A program made the translations under genes and the position numbers. Source: Allodiplogaster sudhausi (Eukaryota > Nematoda > Chromadorea > Rhabditida > Diplogasteridae). Taken from it: DNA of 64,000 nt. A model generated the notes under the pieces. The model had not been told where the DNA came from. It did not search any database and saw only the letters and a list, made by a program, of their open reading frames with translations. Location of the stretch: positions 303,501 to 367,500 of the forward strand of contig CALZFC010000103.1 in assembly GCA_945643635.1 (NCBI GenBank), in the 5' to 3' direction. Numbering within the stretch: position 1 is the stretch's first letter; each line of letters starts with the position of its first letter. Positions 24,191 to 37,500 of the stretch are shown here, piece by piece.

Positions 24191-25147
24191 TAATCAGATA
24201 TAATTCACAACAAATGAATCTACCGCATTTTTCTTTTAGTACCAAGGCGGTAGTATGTATGTTTCAATAATCTTGCGATCGAGTCGAACAATTAGAGGGA
24301 GTGCACACAGAAAAAAAGTTACGCTCAAAATAAGTAATGCTAGCAATGTATCGTGGGTAAGTTACGTGGAGAAACGCTTGTCAAGTGTTAGCCCTCTAGG
24401 TCGTCGTCTCCTCCTAAGAAACAATGCATTACTTTTTCAGTGGACCCCTGGAAGATACGTGGGGCTATACTTAATATGAACCAACACAAAATAAGTTATG
24501 CTCGAGCGAATCCGCAACACTCCACAAAGAAAAGCAAGATACGTATAGCCTAAGTTATCTGAATGAAAGAAAAGTTACGCTCTCGTCACGAAGTAGCGAT
24601 CTCTTCCGATCTGGCGAGTTAGGCAACGTCGAGCGGCTACACTTAGGGGCTCACATTCACATGCGAGCAAAAGTGCTCGAAAAAACTTTTGTGCGCTTTT
24701 ACATATTTTACATTATTTTGATTCGTGCAACATAATAAAATGTAAATAAAAACGTCCGTCAGCCTTAATTGCAACTTCTTTTTTAGAGAAATGTTGAATA
24801 AAACTGATTCGTATTACAGTAAGTCTGAACGACTAGACTTTTTAAAGACGTTTCCTCATTCAATGTCTGAGAATGCCACATAGACAGTCAAGTGCCTGTG
24901 GAGAGAGAGAAAGAAGGGAGAGAGAGAAAGAGAGAGAGAGAGAGATAGAAGGGAGAGAGAGAGAGAAGAAAGGGGGAGAGGGAAAGAAAGAAAGAATGAA
25001 AGAAAGACAGAAAGTACTATAAATATGCAAATATCCCTGCCTCCTTCTCTCTTACTATCTCGCTCTCGCACTCCCAGATCGCTCTCTTTTCCGAGTTCGA
25101 GTCTGATACTCACCCTCCCTCCCTCTCTATGTCGCTCAATCTCTCTT

Positions 25148-25178
<31 letters not shown>

Positions 25179-25198
25179 TTCTCTTTCTTTTATTTCAG
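24191..25198. other. Upstream flank of saposin gene; no gene seen
   Basis: An AAGTTACGCTC-like motif recurs three times between 24310 and 24590. Bases 24900-25195 are GA-rich then CT-rich. I looked here for a signal-peptide exon for the saposin gene and could not support one. Confidence 0.45.
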
Positions 25199-25739
25199 GC
25201 ATTTCCATTCTGCCCGCTTTGCCTCGGCATGGTCAAGGTGCTCCTGTCCAACCAGGACAAGGATATCGAGACACAGAAGAAGGTATCTTGTAAAATTTTT
25301 TTCTATACAGTTGAACATTAAAATTCATTCAATTTTAATTGTCTAAGGCTCCTTTATGAGTTGAGTTTAAATTAAACAGAATTTAGTTCAAGATGACACA
25401 TTATCCATATTTGTAGAATTACTATTAGAATTTTTTCTTGTGAGTCGTAAAATGATTTCATTTAAATTGTCATTCTCAGCTCGTCTTCGACTTCTGCGAG
25501 CATTTCGTTCTCCCGACATACCTCGTGCCCTTATGCAAGGGCATTCTCGATGGCCACATTGAGGAGGTTGGAGAGCGGTAATTTTAGAGAAAAAGAGAGG
25601 GAGAGAGATGTAGTAGAATTATAGATGTATAGAAAAAGAGTCACAACAATATATATCGATATAAAACCAGTTCGACAAATTCATCCATTACGGCGAATCC
25701 GTCGACGACGTCTGCGTTTCGATGGTGATGTGCGGATGA
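25199..25739 (+). CDS. Saposin B-type protein (spp-like), 5' exon not found
   Basis: Exons 25199-25282, 25480-25566 and 25671-25739 encode 79 residues with the six-cysteine saposin-B pattern: FCPLC, FDFCEHF, PLCKG, DDVCVSMVMCG, stop. Hydrophobic spacing and the short length fit a single amoebapore/saposin domain, typically a secreted membrane-active or antimicrobial peptide in nematodes. The first exon enters in phase 0 after TTTCAG, so a signal-peptide exon upstream is expected but not identified. Confidence 0.85.
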
Positions 25740-26464
25740 CTCTTCTCGTTCAATAGGGGATCAATGAAGAAAATAATCAGCTACTGGAAGTCTGCCAGTA
25801 TAAAGGAACATCATTAGAAAATTTCATAAACCTTCTTCTAGTTTGAAAACATTGTCAGATATTCGAAAATATACACGTTTTTCTGAATAAACACTTCCAT
25901 TTGCAGCAGGCATAGAGGAGGAAGAGGGACAAGAGATAAAATTAAGGTTTGTTTTTGTTGTGTTTAGAGATGATGAAGGTGATGAGGTTGTATGAGAGAT
26001 GGGAGTAACTAGTAGCATTGTGTTAGGACGCGAGGCAACTATTGTGCCATTGAGAGAAGACGAAGATTGTGCAAGATTTGAGCCTGTGAAAGAGGGCGAG
26101 AACGAGTGTTGTAGAAGAAAAATGGCATCTGCGGTCCTCTCTTAGAAGGATGAGGATCATCCCAACTACCTAGCTTCTTATCCAAACAGGGGTGGAATAT
26201 ATGACGGATCCGTAACGCGTACGAAATAAGCGAGGCAAATTTAGATATCATTCAACCAGGCCCCCGGGGTCGGTGCCGGAGCGGGCGAGAAAGAGAGAGA
26301 GTGAGAGAGACCAAGAGAAGAGGCAGAGTCTTGGTCACACGAGAGATTACAGACAAATGAGAAAGGAGACAATGGTGAAAGGCACATTCTTGAGATGTGG
26401 TGCAGACAAAGGGAGAATAACACGAGGTGAAGACATATGTAAGTATGTACAGAGAGATGCATAC
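25740..26464. other. Intergenic, no supported gene
   Basis: The minus strand carries short open frames rich in Ser/Thr around 25830-26110 with one stop-free Ser/Thr run, but no splice pattern or family motif. Bases 26280-26330 are GA-rich. Confidence 0.4.
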
Positions 26465-26745
26465 ATCGAGGCGTATTAATTCAAGATCATTTTCAAATCT
26501 AGAGAAATCTATGTAAAAAATTATTTCAGCTCTACCGAATTCCACTCGACGGTTCAACGTGAGGCTGAAAAGATGGCGCATCAACCCAAATTGTTACATT
26601 AATTGGCGCATAAGCTTTCCTATAAATATGTTTAATTTCAGATACTGCTGTGATAAAATGTAAGAATATATTTGATAATTCTTGATTTTATTGATATATT
26701 GAAGCAGCTAAAAATTTTGAGCCTCAACATAACACATTTGTTGTA
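26465..26745 (+). pseudogene. Orphan 3' fragment of the cysteine synthase locus
   Basis: A TTATTTCAG acceptor at 26521-26529 precedes an exon-11-like segment ([18 protein letters not shown], then divergence and a stop). The upstream intron piece (TATTAATTCAAGA) and downstream flank (AACACATTTGTTGTAC) match 14065-14450 of copy B. No other exon is present. Confidence 0.85.
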
Positions 26746-26774
26746 CTTACGATAGCAATGAGCCAACCTGTCTT

Positions 26775-27420
26775 TTTTAGAGAGCCTCTCAGTAAGGCTC
26801 CAGTAGGTGCTGCCCTAGATGCAAGATATCTGTTCCAAACATTAAGAATGTTTTCAGAAATGACCAAGGATCTCTCCATTAACATTTCGGAAAATTTTAT
26901 TTTTATAAAAAATTTCTTTCCAGGAATACCCAAAAGTGTGCTCAAATTTTGAAAATTCATATCTGGCTATAAAGTCAAAATTGTTTGCTTTTCTTTTGGC
27001 CACATATGTATGAGACGCCCAAAGAAAGAGAAACAAATAGTTGTATTCAACAAGTTATTCTCTACAATATCGTGTCTATGACATTTTCACACAAAGCGTA
27101 TTTCACTGATAAAATCTTGAAAATTCAATTTTCGAGTATTTTGGAAAATGGATGGAAACCTCGAGCTTTCGTGAAGTTTAGTGCACACGGACTTCGAGAA
27201 ACCAATATATCTATTGTTGTATCTTGTAGAGCACAATATTATAACGATTATAATGGCGATAACTTTAGATATAGTTGTTTTCGTGCAAAATAACACGCTT
27301 TCCCGTGTTCCTGGTATCGAATAACCCCCTAAGCGAGATTTGGGGAAAATTTTTTTTTACTTTTCACTGCCCATTTTGCCATGGGCAAACAAAATATACA
27401 TACAGAGAGATGGATATGTA
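26775..27420. mobile_element. Inserted fragment related to the TTAA palindromic element
   Basis: Begins AGAGAGCCTCTC.GTAAGGCTC, matching the ends of the element at 59233-61088. It splits the block homologous to 14400-15000 at the point where AACACATTTGTTGTAC and TTCGATCGAAT are adjacent in the other copy. The second end is not recognisable, so the exact boundaries are uncertain. Confidence 0.5.
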
Positions 27421-27869
27421 CATAGAGACATATTAATTCAAGATCACTTTGCAAGTATATATAAACCTACATATATACAAATTTTTTTTAAAGAAAATTC
27501 GATCGAATATGTTACAAATTCTACTTACCATTAGTTATTCCACCACACATTACCCGTTACTGGCACCCATACAAGCAAACAAATACTTTTTCTTCTTCGC
27601 GCCCTTAGTGTCTAGGATTCGACAAAAATGTCGTCCTGCTCGTCCAACCCGAGCACCTATGGGGAGTGCAGGGGTTGCGGGGCGCGGACACGCTGGTCAT
27701 CGTGTGTCCATGGGCAATCTGCCGTTCCTTACTGCTTCGCCCTTCTGGGAGGTGCATCCTAGAGTTTGCGGCGTTTGCCACTGGGGCCATAGAGTTACCA
27801 GATGGCACATTGGAATGCACTCCTCCGTAGAACTCTCACTTCCTAACTCGTTCAGCATTCCGCTTTTCT

Positions 27870-27912
<43 letters not shown>

Positions 27913-28000
27913 ATGGCACTCTCTACTCTATTCCCTGTCTCGCTCCCTCTCCCAATGCTGCGCTTTTGCGTTCAAGCTCGTCCATCACGTACTTTCGTTA
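27421..28000. repeat. Second copy of the 14450-15000 block
   Basis: Matches the downstream flank of cysteine synthase copy B, including the TCGACAAA.ATGTCG..CTGC stretch at 27615-27640 and the CACATTGGAATGC run near 27810. A (CT)n tract fills 27865-27910. The ORFs here differ in frame from those of the other copy, so coding is not supported. Confidence 0.7.
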
Positions 28001-28860
28001 AAAGAGCATGAGATAAGCTAGAAACTGTAACAAAATGTTTTCAATTTTATGTTCTTTGTTCTCAAATAGGAGTTTCTAATTGTACATAATATACACCCTA
28101 TTGTAAACTTCTTGTTTGTCCAATGTGAGGCATTTGATTCCGTAAGATTCCTTTACTCAACTTCTTCATACGTAGAAGTTTATTATCAGATGTCGTTTGG
28201 ATATGATTGCGGAAAAATATTCCTATAACAATTGTAACTTGTTGCTTCATATAATCACTGATACATACCAAATTCACTATGAAATTACAAATGGCATAAG
28301 GATAGAGAGTTAGCGAGAAGCCCTTGAGGGCAACAATGAGAGGCGGATAGAATACATATGAACGAAAAGGAGAGAAAGAGAGTGAGAGAGAGAACATAAG
28401 AGAGACGCAGACTGTAACGAGCATCTCACGAGATGTTTTGATGAACATAGTACTTGATTTCGAAAATACATTGTTTATAAGAATCCACCCTTTCACACGC
28501 ACTTCCAAATTTATTAACAATTCAAAGAGGTATGTCTAGCAAAAAGTGGAAATCGAGTGTTCCCAAGATGTCTGGACTTAGCACATTTCTCGTTTGTATT
28601 TTTGGTCTGAAACTTACAGCTCACATAAAGTCTGGCATATTAATTATTTTCCCATTGTTAATACATATCTTTACAGAATACAACTGCTTGACATGAGCAT
28701 TTTGATAAGATGATGTGCGGCAATGCAATGTATGTGGATAATTATGATCTTTCAATCGAGCTCTTTTTTATTTTATTCTTTTTTTCGTTATTTTTCGGTG
28801 GACAGTGACTCGATGCAGACGCCATGTTTATGCATTTTTTTGTTAGAAATATAAAATTCT
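28001..28860. other. Intergenic; one unassigned 140-codon minus ORF
   Basis: The minus strand is open from 28520 to 28098 with hydrophobic stretches, but part of it comes from a GA tract and nothing identifies a family. AT-rich otherwise. Confidence 0.35.
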
Positions 28861-28928
28861 TCTTGACTTTTCTTGTAAGGGAATCAAATATGGCACCATC
28901 ATTTTCAGCGTCCACATATAAACAAATG

Positions 28929-30709
28929 AACGATTCCTCGTGCGCGATGACCTCTCCTCGCCTCGTCAAGTTTTCGGTGGAACTCGCTCGTCTTCTCTTT
29001 GGCCTCCTCTCGACCTCAGTCTCTGCTGTGCTGCTCGCCCTCTTTCTCACTCAACGTTCTCATCTTCTTCTTCAAGCTCTACGTCGCCGGCACCATATTG
29101 GTGTGTGTAGCCATCAATTGTCCTAATTAAAGGCTTTGAAAGAGTATTGAACTATTACTCAATGCGTGCGTGAGTATACTTAACAACGCTTGTCCATTAT
29201 TGCCGGGGTTTGCGCGGAGCGGCGTGGTGGGCGGTGGGTGTGAGATTTTCGAGTGGGGTTTTTTTTTAGGATGGAAAATGAATGTTAGGGCTACGATATG
29301 GTATTGGTTTCGGATTTTTGGGATTTGGTTTTCCGGTCGGCGCCTGCTGCCAAAGTTGGAACTTTTCGGCGCGAGGTTGCGCTGGGTTGGCCACTTTGAG
29401 CGTTTGCATCTTTTGAACGGTGAGGAACTGATGAATGAAAAAAATATGTATCGATAGCTCATGTCTTAATTATTAAGATTCCTGGTTGGTTTAGTGGTAG
29501 TGCCTCAGGCATGGCCAGGGGGCGTGGACAAATTTTGACCCCCCTTTTTGGCCCTTTTTTGCTCTGTATTTGCTCACTATCTCGAAAACGCTATATGAAA
29601 CATGTCGATTTTTTTGTCCTCATTCGAAAGCCCTCCTCGAAATACACCATCTGAAATCGTTTCCACTCCCCTCAGGGCAATAGTTTTCCGGCAGCGGTCG
29701 TTAATGTAGCGAACCCATTTTGTTAGGAGCGAACATTTGAAAAATCAATACTCGGAGATTTGGGACCGGAGCGGAATGGTACCTTCTGATTATTATTTAG
29801 TTTTACGAGAGCTTTGGAATGAGCCTTCTCCCGTTAGGCTGGGATTCCGGGAAAGTACCCTGAGGAGGCCGTGATTATTCTCTATTGGACGGCGCTGCCT
29901 GCGCGAGCTTATGTTTCCTCTATTAACGGCTTCAATGTGATTTTTCTCAAAAAATCCTTCAGTTTTCAGGTTTGTGATTTTAGTTTCTGTCTCATTTATT
30001 TATCGTACATTTCACTTAGTTAGCAGCTACGAAAAACGTTATATTTCACACTTTAGAACTATTTCCAACCATCTGCAATGGTGACCGTAATGTCGGTACT
30101 CTTCGGCTTTCTCGCGTTTTCCATTACCGCAGTAACAATCGCTCGGCTACAGGCGAATAGGGCAGAAGTATGAATTTTTTTCTTTTTCTGGAGTTGGGAG
30201 CTTAATGGGTTATGACGCTAATAACAGTGAAAAATAGTCAATTACTATTCTAGATCGGAAATGTAAACTGACACTCCTATCGTGTGCAGATAAGCACACG
30301 TCGGAATAGTTCGGTCGAGCGGAACTTGGCGCTGTTCAGGCGCTCATTGCGGCAGCATCTGCGCTACTTTGGGTACCATAACCTATATTTGAATTTTTTC
30401 TCTCCATAATATGATAGCAGCGCCTCTTTCTTATAATAAATCGCACGTACTTGATTCAGACAAAGAATTCAAAGAGCGCAAGAATTCAAAAAGATTGAGA
30501 AATAGGTAATTTTGGACGCCTTTAAGGCCTTCATTTACGTGTCCGTGTACATCACTTGTGACACGAATTATGCGTACATCTTCCTTGGCGCGGAGGTCTG
30601 CGCCGAAATCCACGCTTTTTGCGCGCCGTGGTCCATGCTCTTCGTTTCGACAACAATTCGGAATGATGCACGGTTTGATTGGCTCGCTCTTCTTTCTCTC
30701 CACATTTAA
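28929..30709 (+). pseudogene. Serpentine receptor relic (SRA/SRAB/SRE-like)
   Basis: Receptor-like pieces appear in order: TM1 (VKFSVELARLLFGLLSTSVS) from 28929; a TM2-like NVLIFFFKLYVAGTILVC near 29055-29108 that is one frame off from TM1; a TM helix NYFQPSAMVTVMSVLFGF in an exon starting at 30056 after a CTTTAG acceptor; an Arg-rich loop exon near 30289-30371; and a last piece GAEVCAEIHAFCAPWSMLF near 30590. TM3-TM4 are missing and 29130-30050 looks like inserted repeat DNA. Class assignment is tentative. Confidence 0.55.
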
Positions 30710-31575
30710 GCACAGCTTATCAAATAACTAATATGAATATCGCTCGTTAAGGGAAAATCTTTATTTAAATTTAAAAAAAAACAAACGTAAATATGTATTT
30801 AAAAGGTTGAGCTCTACCGTGTGCTACTTTTCACATCCGAATTGGCTTCCATGAAACGAGTTTTGCTCGATATCATATTTGGTTCGTTTTAGGCAACTCA
30901 TAATAGTTGGCCAACGTAAAGTGCAACCGAATACGACGTCCCCTTCCAAAGATTTCCAAGGAATGCTTCCGAGAGTATCGCCAAACTGAACTATTTCTAG
31001 TTCTCAGTATCCTGCGGAACCGATCTGTATGTAGAACGTATGACGGAATAGTTCATTTTTCTGTCAAAGAAAAGAACTTAAAATAGCATGGTCCTATGAA
31101 TGAAGCGATCCGAGAAGCGTCTGCTCTCCGTCTACATTTGTTTCTCTCATGCAATTATACGGATACAGCTGTCCAACTCTTAACACATGTTCCTCAGCGG
31201 CCTTCAAGATAATTCATCAGATCTTTTGAAGTAAAAATATTCTTTCATGGTGCAAACAGGGCGTTGCTTTATTAGAAGATAAGTTGAGGAGTTAATTATT
31301 CTATAAATTTTGAAAACAAAAAAAAACTTAAAAGTCGCATTAGTATGCATGTGTGCCTTAATATAAATATTAGAAAAAAAAGACTCTTAAAGTGAAGTTC
31401 AACGACCGCAATTGTAGTACGTACATGTTCACCATGAGGATGTTATGTTTCGACATACAAAAAAAACATTTGGGTAGCATAACAGAGGAGGGGGAGTTGA
31501 TCATTGAAACATTAGTACCTTTATATTTATGTAACTCACTCTATGATATTTACACTTCTCGCCCTACCGAACTGC
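30710..31575. other. Intergenic, no gene seen
   Basis: AT-rich, with no exon-like segment bearing family motifs. Separates the plus-strand relic from the convergent receptor gene. Confidence 0.5.
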
Positions 31576-33496
31576 TCACGCAGTTGAATGGGGGAAGACG
31601 ATCGAAGTCGGCATAGGAGTCTTTTGACCTCTCGTTACAGACTTCAGCCATCGCTTAGCACGCGACAACAGGCCAATGATGAATCGACGATAAGAAGGCG
31701 TCGCGAAGAACAGCGAAATTGCATGTACTGGAGAGTAGAGGGAGAAGAAAAATAACGCGAAGAGAGTTAGCTCTGAAGAATATTTATTGTGCTTTTTTTT
31801 TATTTGGAATTATTCCTAGGTGTCGAGAGACTAAACCGTAATGATCCAATCTAAATAGATAGACGAGCACGAGTAGTGTGATGGGCAAACAGAAGCAGAC
31901 TCCTGGCACCACCACCTACAATGCAGCGAGTAGAGTCATTTGGCAATGGTTTAAATTTTGAGCTTTATGAACAAGACTGTGAAGACCGTTTGACTGTGAT
32001 ATCATAACATGCCATCTCACAATCATAACATGCCATATTTCCTTCATTGCTGTTTTGCTGATGGTGAGAAACGATCTGGACTTCCAGTATGTTTAGAAAT
32101 GCATTGTGTACCATTCCACACGCTTCCTTCCTTCCTTCGTGCTTACCTTAGGGTAAAAATATAATATTGACCTGAATGACGAGTGCCCTCGTCATCTGGC
32201 GATGGTGCATTCTTGACGCGGCAGTCATGATATTCCGATTGATGGAGTACCAAATGTGCACGGCGATTGCCACCATCACAGCAAAGAAGAGCACGAGCAC
32301 CGCGCACACGCCTACAAAGGCTCTGTTATGTGAATAGTGAATATCTACACATCTACGACTATGCACTTGAGTAATGAGTAAGTATACAAGACAAACTCCG
32401 AGACTTCACCAGCATTTCCTTTCCTCTCTCATCTCTCAAGCGGTTGACCCCCTATTCCCTCCTTCTGTCTAAATGAACATCTCTTCGCTCTAGCCTTGGC
32501 TACCCACAAGCACATCTTGCTCTTCGCGTCTGGAGAGACACAATGGACATTTTAAAATAAGATATAGAAGAAATCGGTTTTCTTACCGGATACTACTAAA
32601 ATAATCTGCTGATTTAAACACACTGTAAAGTCGACCAGAACAATGTTGGCGTTCGAAGTAATCTGTAAGTAATAAGATTGAACACGCACATACGTTTATG
32701 TGCCCGAATTAATACGTTCACAAACAATTTCATATGGATTATCCTTTCCGAAATGTGGATCAGTGATTTGGTAGAATATCAAAACGGAAACGATGGAGAC
32801 AGAAAGAAGAAGCATCTGCGTTAGTCGAATCGTTGATGGAGCTAGTTTGAAAGTGGATGATGGAATTAAGACAAGCTTAACATAAAATTTTTGATTACTT
32901 GTTGAATATTATTGATGAGAGCACCCGAGCGGAGTACTTTTTGCTAATATGTATTTGTTTCAGTCTTAATTGTGTAACATTTGTGCAAATAGACCGCATA
33001 CCTGGTGCCTGTGCATGGCACAATTAGACACCGCGGCTATAACAAGACAAGGGAGCATTATCATAATCACCTCAAAGGAGAGTATTTCTAACAATGTGGA
33101 AATAGCACTCACCATCATATCTAACCGTTTGAATCGCTGGAGAGACTCCAAACGATTGAGACAGACATCCGTAGAAGAGAAAGCAGACTGATGGTGGCAG
33201 AAAGACTAGTGACATGCCATAGTTGATCACCACATCGAAAAACATTAGAAGAACCTCAAGTATGTTTTCTAAAAATTTTGAGACAAAATATGTAGAAGGA
33301 AATCGAGCATACCGCTGGGCAAGAATAATAAGCTGACAATATTGAGTGTTAGATAAGAACGATAGCTCGCGTAGATTTTGCCCGAGTGGAGCCAGACGGT
33401 GAAGAGAAGTAAGGTGTTGAGAAGAAACGAAACAACTAAGACCACTTCGAGGAGGACATTGTAGTTGATCAAAAAATGATTGTCGGGCAACTTCAT
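31576..33496 (-). CDS. Serpentine chemoreceptor, SRI/SRH-like, with one frameshift
   Basis: Minus-strand exons 33496-33313, 33268-32995, 32841-32716, 32662-32587, 32322-32172, 31915-31837 and 31727-31576, about 346 codons. TM1 follows INYNVLLEVVLVVSFLLNT; the YRSYL and FLPPSVCFLFYG motifs, TM5 GVCAVLVLFFAVMVAIAV, RALVIQ|VVVPGVCFCLP and the C-terminal SYRRFIIGLL mark a Str-superfamily receptor, closest by eye to SRI/SRH. All joins are in phase except within 33268-32995, where one extra nucleotide (around 33127-33140) separates SPAIQT from MVSAISTLLEILS. Either an assembly error or a recent pseudogene. TM7 is slightly short. Confidence 0.75.
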
Positions 33497-34574
33497 TCAG
33501 CTCTAGCCCTAGGAGTTTGTTTTGTGCCACTAAAACATTTTCCAAAATCGATTGCCATCACATTTTCTAAAAACAACAACGAAAAACACTTTTTGAAGTG
33601 CATCCGTATTGTTTCAGATAATGTTCTAGAACTTCATTCATCGAAGCGTGACCTTTAGCTTGACAAGAAAGGAAAGAAATAGCGTGTTGGCAAAGAATGA
33701 AAAGTTGTCCGAGTTCCACCTGCACTCCTTATATGTTTCGTCTCAAGTAATTATGCTTACACAAGAATTAGAGCACTTGAAATGAACTTTAAAGTTCATT
33801 TTTAGCCAGATTCGAATTATCCAAACGACTTGAATGGCAAGAGCAGCGTACTCGAATTGACCATCGACTTTAGCGAATCAAGGCTGCCATCGGCTGCCGC
33901 GAAGCCCTACTTCTGCCCACGTGGACGGAGAGTCTCCAACTCACGCACAGCCGTCTTCTGCTCAGCAAGGGAGCGCCGCTCTTCGTCAAAGCAAAAGCAG
34001 CTGTTTTGCAGAAGGCATCATTGGAAGGGCAGTTTCTCTGGTGCGGAAATAAAGTAAAGGTTAATTATTCATTCATTGCTTTAGAAACGGCCGCGCTTCA
34101 CGGGCTGGTTGCTCAGCCGCTTGGACACCTCGCTTCATTCCTTGGCACTGAAAATGCATACGACATATGAGCGCCTTAACCTACATTTGAATATACAGCC
34201 GATGATGCGCAAGTCATTATTTCTAATTTGTCGACTTCTTGGACAGGCTTCTTCAGGAACGCGAAATTGACACCACGTCCGTACGGACGTGGAGAGGAGA
34301 GGGGTAGTTGCAAATTCAGAGATTAATTACAGACACCTTTTATACACTCTTCTCTTTCTCTCTCTCTCCCGCTTTCTCTCTCTCTCTCTTTTTTTTCTTT
34401 GTGATCTCCTTTAAAACATATCGAAACTCACTTTCTTTCTTGCTCAAAGTACTGCACGAGCTGCGTATAAATAGGTAATTTTGGTAGAATCTCAGTTTAG
34501 ATTTACCTATCGGCCGACAAATAAATGGAACTATTTAAATGAATAAATGAAATTAATATCTGAAACTTGACAGA
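33497..34574. other. Intergenic between divergent receptor genes
   Basis: Holds both upstream regions of the divergent chemoreceptors. CT-rich tract at 34350-34405. A TTGACAG acceptor abuts the start of the next gene, a candidate spliced-leader site. A short GC-richer plus-strand ORF (33830-34057) is unassigned. Confidence 0.45.
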
Positions 34575-37500
34575 ATGTACCCGACCACCATTAGCTTCTT
34601 CGCGTACGGCCCTCTGTGTCTACTCATCTATGGCTTGGTGCTCCATTCAGTTCTCAGATTGCGACGCAAACTTGCTGACGCTTTCGTTCAAATCTTCCTT
34701 GTCAAAGCGTCTCTAGTGAGTGGCGTAAACTTTTATTATATTAAATATAATGACATAAAGCGTACTAAATTGATAGGACCAGCGGTATCAATAGATTACT
34801 CATGCAAAACAGGAATTCAAGAAAGTTTTTTTTCTTTTACCCCAAGACGTGGCTATGTATCTCAACTCGTACCCAACTTATCGATTGCGAAAGAGAAGTT
34901 TTTTGGTTGCTACTACGACTGGATTAATCAGTTAGGCCACCGTTTAGCTAAGATATTGTTTTTTAAAAGAATATACATAACAATAATTATTTGCTTACTT
35001 GAAAATTAAAGCTTAAAAGTATCTATTTAAAAAATTTCTATAGACGTTATAATTAATATTTACTTATTAGCAAAAGAGAAGCCTAAATATGTGTTCAAAT
35101 TGTTCGGAACGATGGTAATGTTAGCAAGAAATACACAGCTTATTGAGAATCGGCTGGTTCCGCTTCATCCAATGGTATGCGACCGGCTACTTCTTCTACC
35201 TCTCGAATATTGTCACCTTTCTGTTTACGTTCAATCGATTCTCCGCTACCGTACTCTTCTCTCGCCATGAGAAGGTAGACACTATTGGTATCTAAGCAAA
35301 ATGGCTCTAGCTACCTTCGAATTGCGGGGGAATTAATTAAATGTATTTCGAATTAATTTAATTTATTCGACTTTAAGAATGCATGGTAATTGTCGAAATA
35401 ACAACGAGTATATAATACGCCCTTGGCAGATCTGGAAGTATCCGTCGCTGCCAATCTTTCTCGCGCTCCTCGCGGCCACTCTCGTCAGCCTCACTCGCCT
35501 CACAGTGCATATGCACTATAAAGAAGATGAAAGCACGCAATCCTATGTTGTTGTCTACGACAGTGTTAGTTTCATTTTCTTTGTTCCTGAAGCTTGTATT
35601 AAAATGGTTACGTCATTAAAGGCACGCTATATTGCCTTTAATGACGTAATAAGCTTTCTACATATAAGTTGTTCCACTTGAGAGACTGCTTCTGTAGTGA
35701 GTAGGGAGCGGGGGGGGGGGGTGGACTCCTACTTCGTTGTTGTCTACGACACTGTTACTCTTATAATACTTACACTTACGCTTATACTTTATTTACGGTA
35801 CCGAAGTGGCACGATGGTGTGGAATGAAGTTAGCGATAAAGAAGCATAAAATAACAGGATAATAATTAGTACAGATGTAAGACGGTTAAAAGTCAACTCA
35901 TCGTTGAGGCGGAATAGCATGCTAACAATGAGAAGCGATAAGGCAGAAGTAGCAAGGACATCGACTTATGGTAAGAGATAGAATTGAACAACTTCGTGGA
36001 GCGGATTAAGAATGAGTGAGAGAGGGTGACCTGCGAGAGAGTAGGAAGTGCGGGGTTTTGCGCAGCCGGGATGGAGAACAGAGCATTTACTTATAGATAG
36101 AGAATGAATTAACAACGCGGAAAAGAAGGTACGATTTGATAAAAAAAGTCTATTAACCAATCAACAACAATTCTAGGAAATGCGAAGCTAGTAAGCATAT
36201 GAGCTTTGGATGACTGACTCTATCGAATGCCTTAGAATGATCGAAATAATGACTACAGTGATTAGAATGGCTCCAATTTTCAAGACAATCGAGAAGATCA
36301 AATTCTATAGATCGCTTGGGTCGAAATTCGAATTGCTCATCAGGCAAAATACAATTATCGTCACACAATTTGGTTAAACTACGACATAGAAGTTTCTCAA
36401 AGAGCCTGGAAAACATAGATGTAATGGAGATAGGGCGGTAATTTGCTGGGTCAGTGAGGGTTTTTTTCTTAATCGGACTGTTTCCAGCAGGAGGGGACAG
36501 TGGCAAAGTTTTAGGATAACAAAAAATATATTCAAGGGTTTCACTTATGGGATGACCAAGTATATAATAAATCTGAGGTTAAAGGGTCGAGAGAAATGCA
36601 CGAGCTATTCCGCCAAATTTCGATGGCATATGACACGGTGAAATAAATAATAATAATATTATTATTATTTATGTCACCGTGTCACATAATGGTTCGAGAT
36701 GCAGAGAAAAAGCAATAATATTCAACAAGTGCATAATGATTATGACTAGTGCGAGCATGGAATTTTACATGCATATCTATGTATGTAAATAAGTACATAA
36801 ACAAAAACAAAACTGATGAATGTTCAAGCATGAGTAACAGCAAAATGCATTCATAAAGAAGATTTTCTACATAAAATTGTCTTGCTTTAGTTGTTATTAA
36901 AAGTTGCATTGTAATTATCACGCAATCACAGGAACACTACCCATTTCATAGATTTACATAGATTTGTTTATCTATCTATGTTTTTTGTATTGCATATAAG
37001 GGCATATGCCATTGCAATTGTATCTCATTAAGTAACATCTTGTATGAGAATAAAGAATATGAGCTGAATATTTCCATTACCATACCTACATACATACATA
37101 GGTATTGTTCTCATTCTGAAGTACTTATTCAAATTTTATATTACATTACTATGTAAAAAATGTTTACAATTATAAACAAATAGTAAATCAATCTAAGCAT
37201 CTTAGTTTTCATGCTCAGGACGCCTCAATGTCCTCGCTGGTCCAAACGGCGTTCGGCTCATCCGTTCTCATTCTGAATCTACTCATGAGTGTCCTCTCCA
37301 TCTGGTCGCTCTCTTCCCATCGTGGTCTCCTCGCCCCTTCTTCTTCTCCTTTCTCATTCTTCTTCTTCCTCTTCCCTCAAGCAACAACGGACTGAACTCT
37401 CTCTTCTCCTGATTTCTCTTTTCATCTTCACAGCACAGGCACTCAACATATCTTGCGTGGTATGAGCGTGTAATAATCGAATCTCTCTCTCTCTCACTCT

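Noticed and set aside
28098..28520. 140-codon minus ORF as a receptor gene
   Set aside because: Hydrophobic runs derive partly from a GA tract and no receptor motif or splice pattern supports it.
29481..29550. tRNA-like stretch with an A-box (TGGTTTAGTGG)
   Set aside because: No B-box or cloverleaf with a 7-bp acceptor stem can be drawn.
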